Source: ZC4RG30 sp963812195 (GTDB taxonomy: Bacteria > Pseudomonadota > Gammaproteobacteria > Steroidobacterales > Steroidobacteraceae). Taken from it: a stretch of DNA of 64,000 bases. Both the position numbers and the translations under genes were made by a program. Under the pieces are notes generated by a model. That model saw only the letters and a list, made by a program, of their open reading frames with translations, did no database searches and was not told where the DNA came from. Numbering within the stretch: the first letter of the stretch is position 1; each line of letters starts with the position of its first letter. Shown piece by piece: positions 61,540 to 64,000 of this stretch. The DNA lies in contig CAWEUI010000015.1 in NCBI GenBank assembly GCA_963812195.1, positions 62,001 to 126,000 of the forward strand, read 5' to 3'.

Positions 61540-63524
61540 TGGCGCCACACCAGCTTGCCGTAGACGCCGCGCGGGATTTGCGTGCGCGCCGGCGAGGGAA
61601 AGCCGTATTCGGGATGCCGGGCGTGCAACAGGTTCCGTCCGGTCACCGAGAGCTCGAGATGATTGTTCGCCTGCCAGGACAGGTGCGCATCCAGGTCGAC
61701 GTACGCGGGCACCGTGCCCAGGGCAGGTCCGTTGCTGTTGCGAAGCGTGTCTACCCAGCGCAGGTCCAGGTCCAGCCCGAAGTGCGCCGGAAGGTCCAGC
61801 GCGGAGTGCAGCGAAGCCTGTTGCTGCGGGTCTGACGTCTCGTTGTGGGCATTGGCGATGTCGATGTGCCCCTGCTTGACGTGCAGGTGTTCCTTCAGGA
61901 GCACGTAGCCGGCCCGCAGGGACCAGTTGCCTGTGAGCTGCAGCGTGCCGGTCCATTCCGCGCCCCAGGTATGACCGGCCACGTTGTTCTCGAAATAGAA
62001 CGGCAGGATGGTTGTCGGGGTTATGGTGGTGCTGCGCACGTCATCATAGACGTTGTAGAACGTCGCCAGCGACGTGGTGAAGCGCGATCCCGACTGCGCG
62101 CGATATCCCAGCTCGTAGGCAAGCACGTTCTCTGACCTGAAGTCGCTGCTGCCCTTGAGGATGGTGAGGTAGGGCGCCGGTCCCTCGTAAAGATCGCGAT
62201 CGATACGTGACGGGGCGCGCACGGCGCGTGATACGGCGCCCCAGACGGTTTGCGCAGGCGCGGCCCGCCACTGGATCCGCAGACTTGGCTCGACTTCATA
62301 ACCTGTGTAGCTGTTGTGTTCCAGCTTCGTGCCTGCCGTGAGCGATATGTCCGGGAGCAGCCGGATTTCGTCCTGCACGAAGGCGCTGTAGAGCTGCTGG
62401 TCCAGCTCTTCCGGCAGGAAGGCCAGGGCCGGTGCGTTGCCCACTACATCGTGGGTATGACGGAAGCCGAAACCCCACGTCAGGGCATTGGCTGCGTTGA
62501 GCGGCAGGCGGTGCTGGAAATCCAGGTCGAAGGTCTGGAGCTCGTCATGCAGGGTACCGGGCGGCGACAGCACCATGCCGGCAATCGTCAGCGGTGCCAC
62601 AGGCAGGGACAGCTGCGTCCTGTCGTAGTAGAGCTGCAATGTGAAGCCCGAATGTGCGGCGAATGCGCGGCGCCAGCGGCCCAGCAGGTTTTCGCCGTGC
62701 ATGAGGCCGGTGCGACCATCGGCGGCTGCCTCATGGTTGGCGTAGTAATCGCCCTGCAGCGTCCAGGAACCGCGGCCCGTGTCCGCCGCGTCCATTCGAA
62801 AGCCGGTCTGCTGACGGTGCCATGCATCGCTCGCGTCGCTGCCGTCGGCGAATACGCTGTCGGCGTGCTTCAGGTACTTGCCATATACGCGATAGTGAAC
62901 GTTCGGCGTCACGGTACCGCCGTAGCGCAGAGCAGCCAATGCGCTCGGCGCCGAGCCGCCGCCGGCTTCTGCATAGAGACCCTGGGTCTCGCCCGCCCGC
63001 CTGGTGATGATGTTGATCACACCGTTGACCGCATTGGCGCCCCACAACGTCCCTCCCGGGCCGCTGATCACCTCGATGCGATCGATGTCCTCGAGCAGGG
63101 TGTCCTGCGCGTCCCAGAAGACACCGGAATACAGAGGTGTGTAGACGGTTCGTCCGTCGATCATCACCAGCAGCTTGTTGGCCAGATCCGTGTTGAAGCC
63201 ACGCGCGGAGATGGCCCAGCCGGCGGAGCCGCGTTGCGCCACCTGCAGGTTGGCAGCCAGCCGCAGAGCTTCGGCAAGCGTGGTCGCCCCGGAGCGGCGA
63301 ATCTGCGCCCGCGTGATCACCTGAATGGCCGAAGGCGCTGCGGCCAGCGGGGACGCGTGCCGCGCCACCGAGGTCACTTCTATGTTGAGTAGATCCGCGA
63401 CATCGAGTTGTTTCAGGTGGCTGATGGTGCCGGCATCATCCGCCGCACACAGCCGCGAGACGGGGCCCGTGGTGAGCAGGGCGACCAGAATGGTCAAGGT
63501 TCCGCGCGTATGAGCCTTTGCCAT
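61536..63524 (-). CDS. TonB-dependent outer-membrane receptor
   Basis: ATG 63524 follows AAGGGA; 662 residues with a signal peptide ending near LCAAD. The plug spans about 45-165 (DLLNIEVTSVARHASPLAAA, GFNTDLANKLLVMIDGRTVY, IEVISGPGGTLWGANAVNG). A 22-strand-type barrel follows and ends GVYGKLVWRQ with the terminal aromatic near the end. LDVADLLNIEVTSVAR is typical of receptors found next to YfiR genes. Ligand unknown. The overlap with yfiR and the neighbouring kinase suggest it acts as a sensor or takes up the signal molecule. Confidence 0.93.
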   Translation of the reverse strand: MAKAHTRGTLTILVALLTTGPVSRLCAADDAGTISHLKQLDVADLLNIEVTSVARHASPLAAAPSAIQVITRAQIRRSGATTLAEALRLAANLQVAQRGSAGWAISARGFNTDLANKLLVMIDGRTVYTPLYSGVFWDAQDTLLEDIDRIEVISGPGGTLWGANAVNGVINIITRRAGETQGLYAEAGGGSAPSALAALRYGGTVTPNVHYRVYGKYLKHADSVFADGSDASDAWHRQQTGFRMDAADTGRGSWTLQGDYYANHEAAADGRTGLMHGENLLGRWRRAFAAHSGFTLQLYYDRTQLSLPVAPLTIAGMVLSPPGTLHDELQTFDLDFQHRLPLNAANALTWGFGFRHTHDVVGNAPALAFLPEELDQQLYSAFVQDEIRLLPDISLTAGTKLEHNSYTGYEVEPSLRIQWRAAPAQTVWGAVSRAVRAPSRIDRDLYEGPAPYLTILKGSSDFRSENVLAYELGYRAQSGSRFTTSLATFYNVYDDVRSTTITPTTILPFYFENNVAGHTWGAEWTGTLQLTGNWSLRAGYVLLKEHLHVKQGHIDIANAHNETSDPQQQASLHSALDLPAHFGLDLDLRWVDTLRNSNGPALGTVPAYVDLDAHLSWQANNHLELSVTGRNLLHARHPEYGFPSPARTQIPRGVYGKLVWRQ

Positions 63525-63858
63525 AGCAGCTATTCCCTTTGCAATCCGTCACGGCAATCCTTCGCCTTCCGTACACAGAGGCTGTGACGGTGCCCAAAAA
63601 GTATCACGGCCGCCTGCGCGGCGATGCGTCATAGATCAATATTTCGCAGGGCAGGCCAGTTCGTGATCCGTGCCCGGGCAAGATCACCGAGCCATCTCGA
63701 GACCGCCAGACGCACGAAAGACATCTGGTGTGCATGTGCCAACGGCAGAGGATCGCCGTCGGCCGCGGCCAGGCGAAATCTGAACAGAGGCTCGAATTGC
63801 AGGGCTGTCCTGTACTAGGATCGGTCGCTGCTGTTTCGTCGCTGAGTCCGGCCTGTCC
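63525..63858. promoter_or_regulatory. Intergenic divergent region with inverted repeat
   Basis: 334 bases between the TonB-receptor gene and the rightmost gene, without coding sequence that looks real. CCGTCAC at 63546-63552 and GTGACGG at 63584-63590 form a 7-base inverted repeat 22-66 bases upstream of the receptor start, a fair operator candidate. A run of A (63595-63600) follows. Confidence 0.4.
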
Positions 63859-64000
63859 ATGCGCATTCGCCTGATCCGCAAACATCGGCGCGCCCTGATC
63901 ACCAGCACCTTGCTGGTAACGTTGCTGTGGCGCGCGCTGATTCCCGTCGGTTTCATGCCGGCGGCCGATGGCTCCGCAGCGCTGATGATCTGTCCGGAGG
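63859..64000 (+). CDS. DUF2946-like protein, partial
   Basis: ATG 63859 begins MRIRLIRKHRRALITSTLL, continues VTLLWRALIPVGFMPAADGS and AALMICPE, and runs off the right edge. The membrane segment followed by R-x-L-I-P-x-G-F-M-P and a C-P-E/D motif is characteristic of DUF2946 proteins, which often accompany TonB receptors and copper-related genes. Only 47 residues are visible, so the family call is provisional. Confidence 0.6.
   Translation, partial: MRIRLIRKHRRALITSTLLVTLLWRALIPVGFMPAADGSAALMICPE

Overview
The window is high-GC DNA packed with genes on both strands. TonB-dependent uptake, CaiB/LysR/AraC families, a cyclic beta-1,2-glucan synthetase and many c-di-GMP domains point to a soil or plant-associated proteobacterium, possibly a gammaproteobacterium of the Steroidobacter/Xanthomonadales type. 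That placement is inference; there is no rRNA or other marker to confirm it. I saw no tRNA or rRNA gene, CRISPR array, insertion sequence or prophage.

Layout. (1) 1-4.3 kb, minus strand: LysR regulator, CaiB/BaiF CoA-transferase and two badly frame-broken subunits of a 2-hydroxyacyl-CoA dehydratase. (2) 4.4-9.0 kb: MarR regulator, GH51 arabinofuranosidase, a lipoprotein and a GH43 arabinanase. (3) 9.0-20.6 kb: a secreted alpha/beta hydrolase, divergent pobR-like/pobA (4-hydroxybenzoate to protocatechuate), and a seven-gene minus-strand run (carboxylesterase, hypothetical, CBM48-like esterase, MFS, FAD monooxygenase, Dabb protein, aldehyde dehydrogenase). (4) 20.7-30.6 kb: secreted hydrolase, DUF2127 protein, cytochrome c/sorbosone-dehydrogenase fusion, DUF4159 protein, DHA2 MFS pump, a second GH43, metallo-beta-lactamase-fold hydrolase and a SnoaL-like protein. 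Regions 2-4 read as a plant cell-wall (arabinan/arabinoxylan and esterified phenolic) utilisation district.

(5) 31-57 kb is the most striking part: a REC-GAF-GGDEF-EAL protein, a 48-residue lmo0937-type membrane protein, two tandem Crp/Fnr regulators, then on the minus strand pgm - xfp - atpDCQRBEFAG - histidine phosphatase. The atp order, the AtpQ/AtpR subunits and the missing delta gene identify an N-type ATPase, here joined by short or overlapping junctions to phosphoketolase and phosphoglucomutase. Upstream lie a DUF883 protein, an OmpA-like lipoprotein, a DUF4398 protein and a 2,859-residue cyclic glucan synthetase. I read this as an energy/envelope stress island.

(6) 57.4-63.5 kb, minus strand: TonB receptor - YfiR - hybrid histidine kinase - PAS-GGDEF, a compact candidate signalling operon. 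The window ends in the start of a DUF2946-type gene.

A caution applies to the left 45 kb: at least ten genes contain single-base indels, mostly in short G/C runs, including conserved genes (atpD, xfp), while the 48.6-63.5 kb half reads cleanly. I think sequence error is more likely than decay. Genes with one inferred break are typed CDS with the break stated; genes with several are typed pseudogene because they cannot be translated as written.
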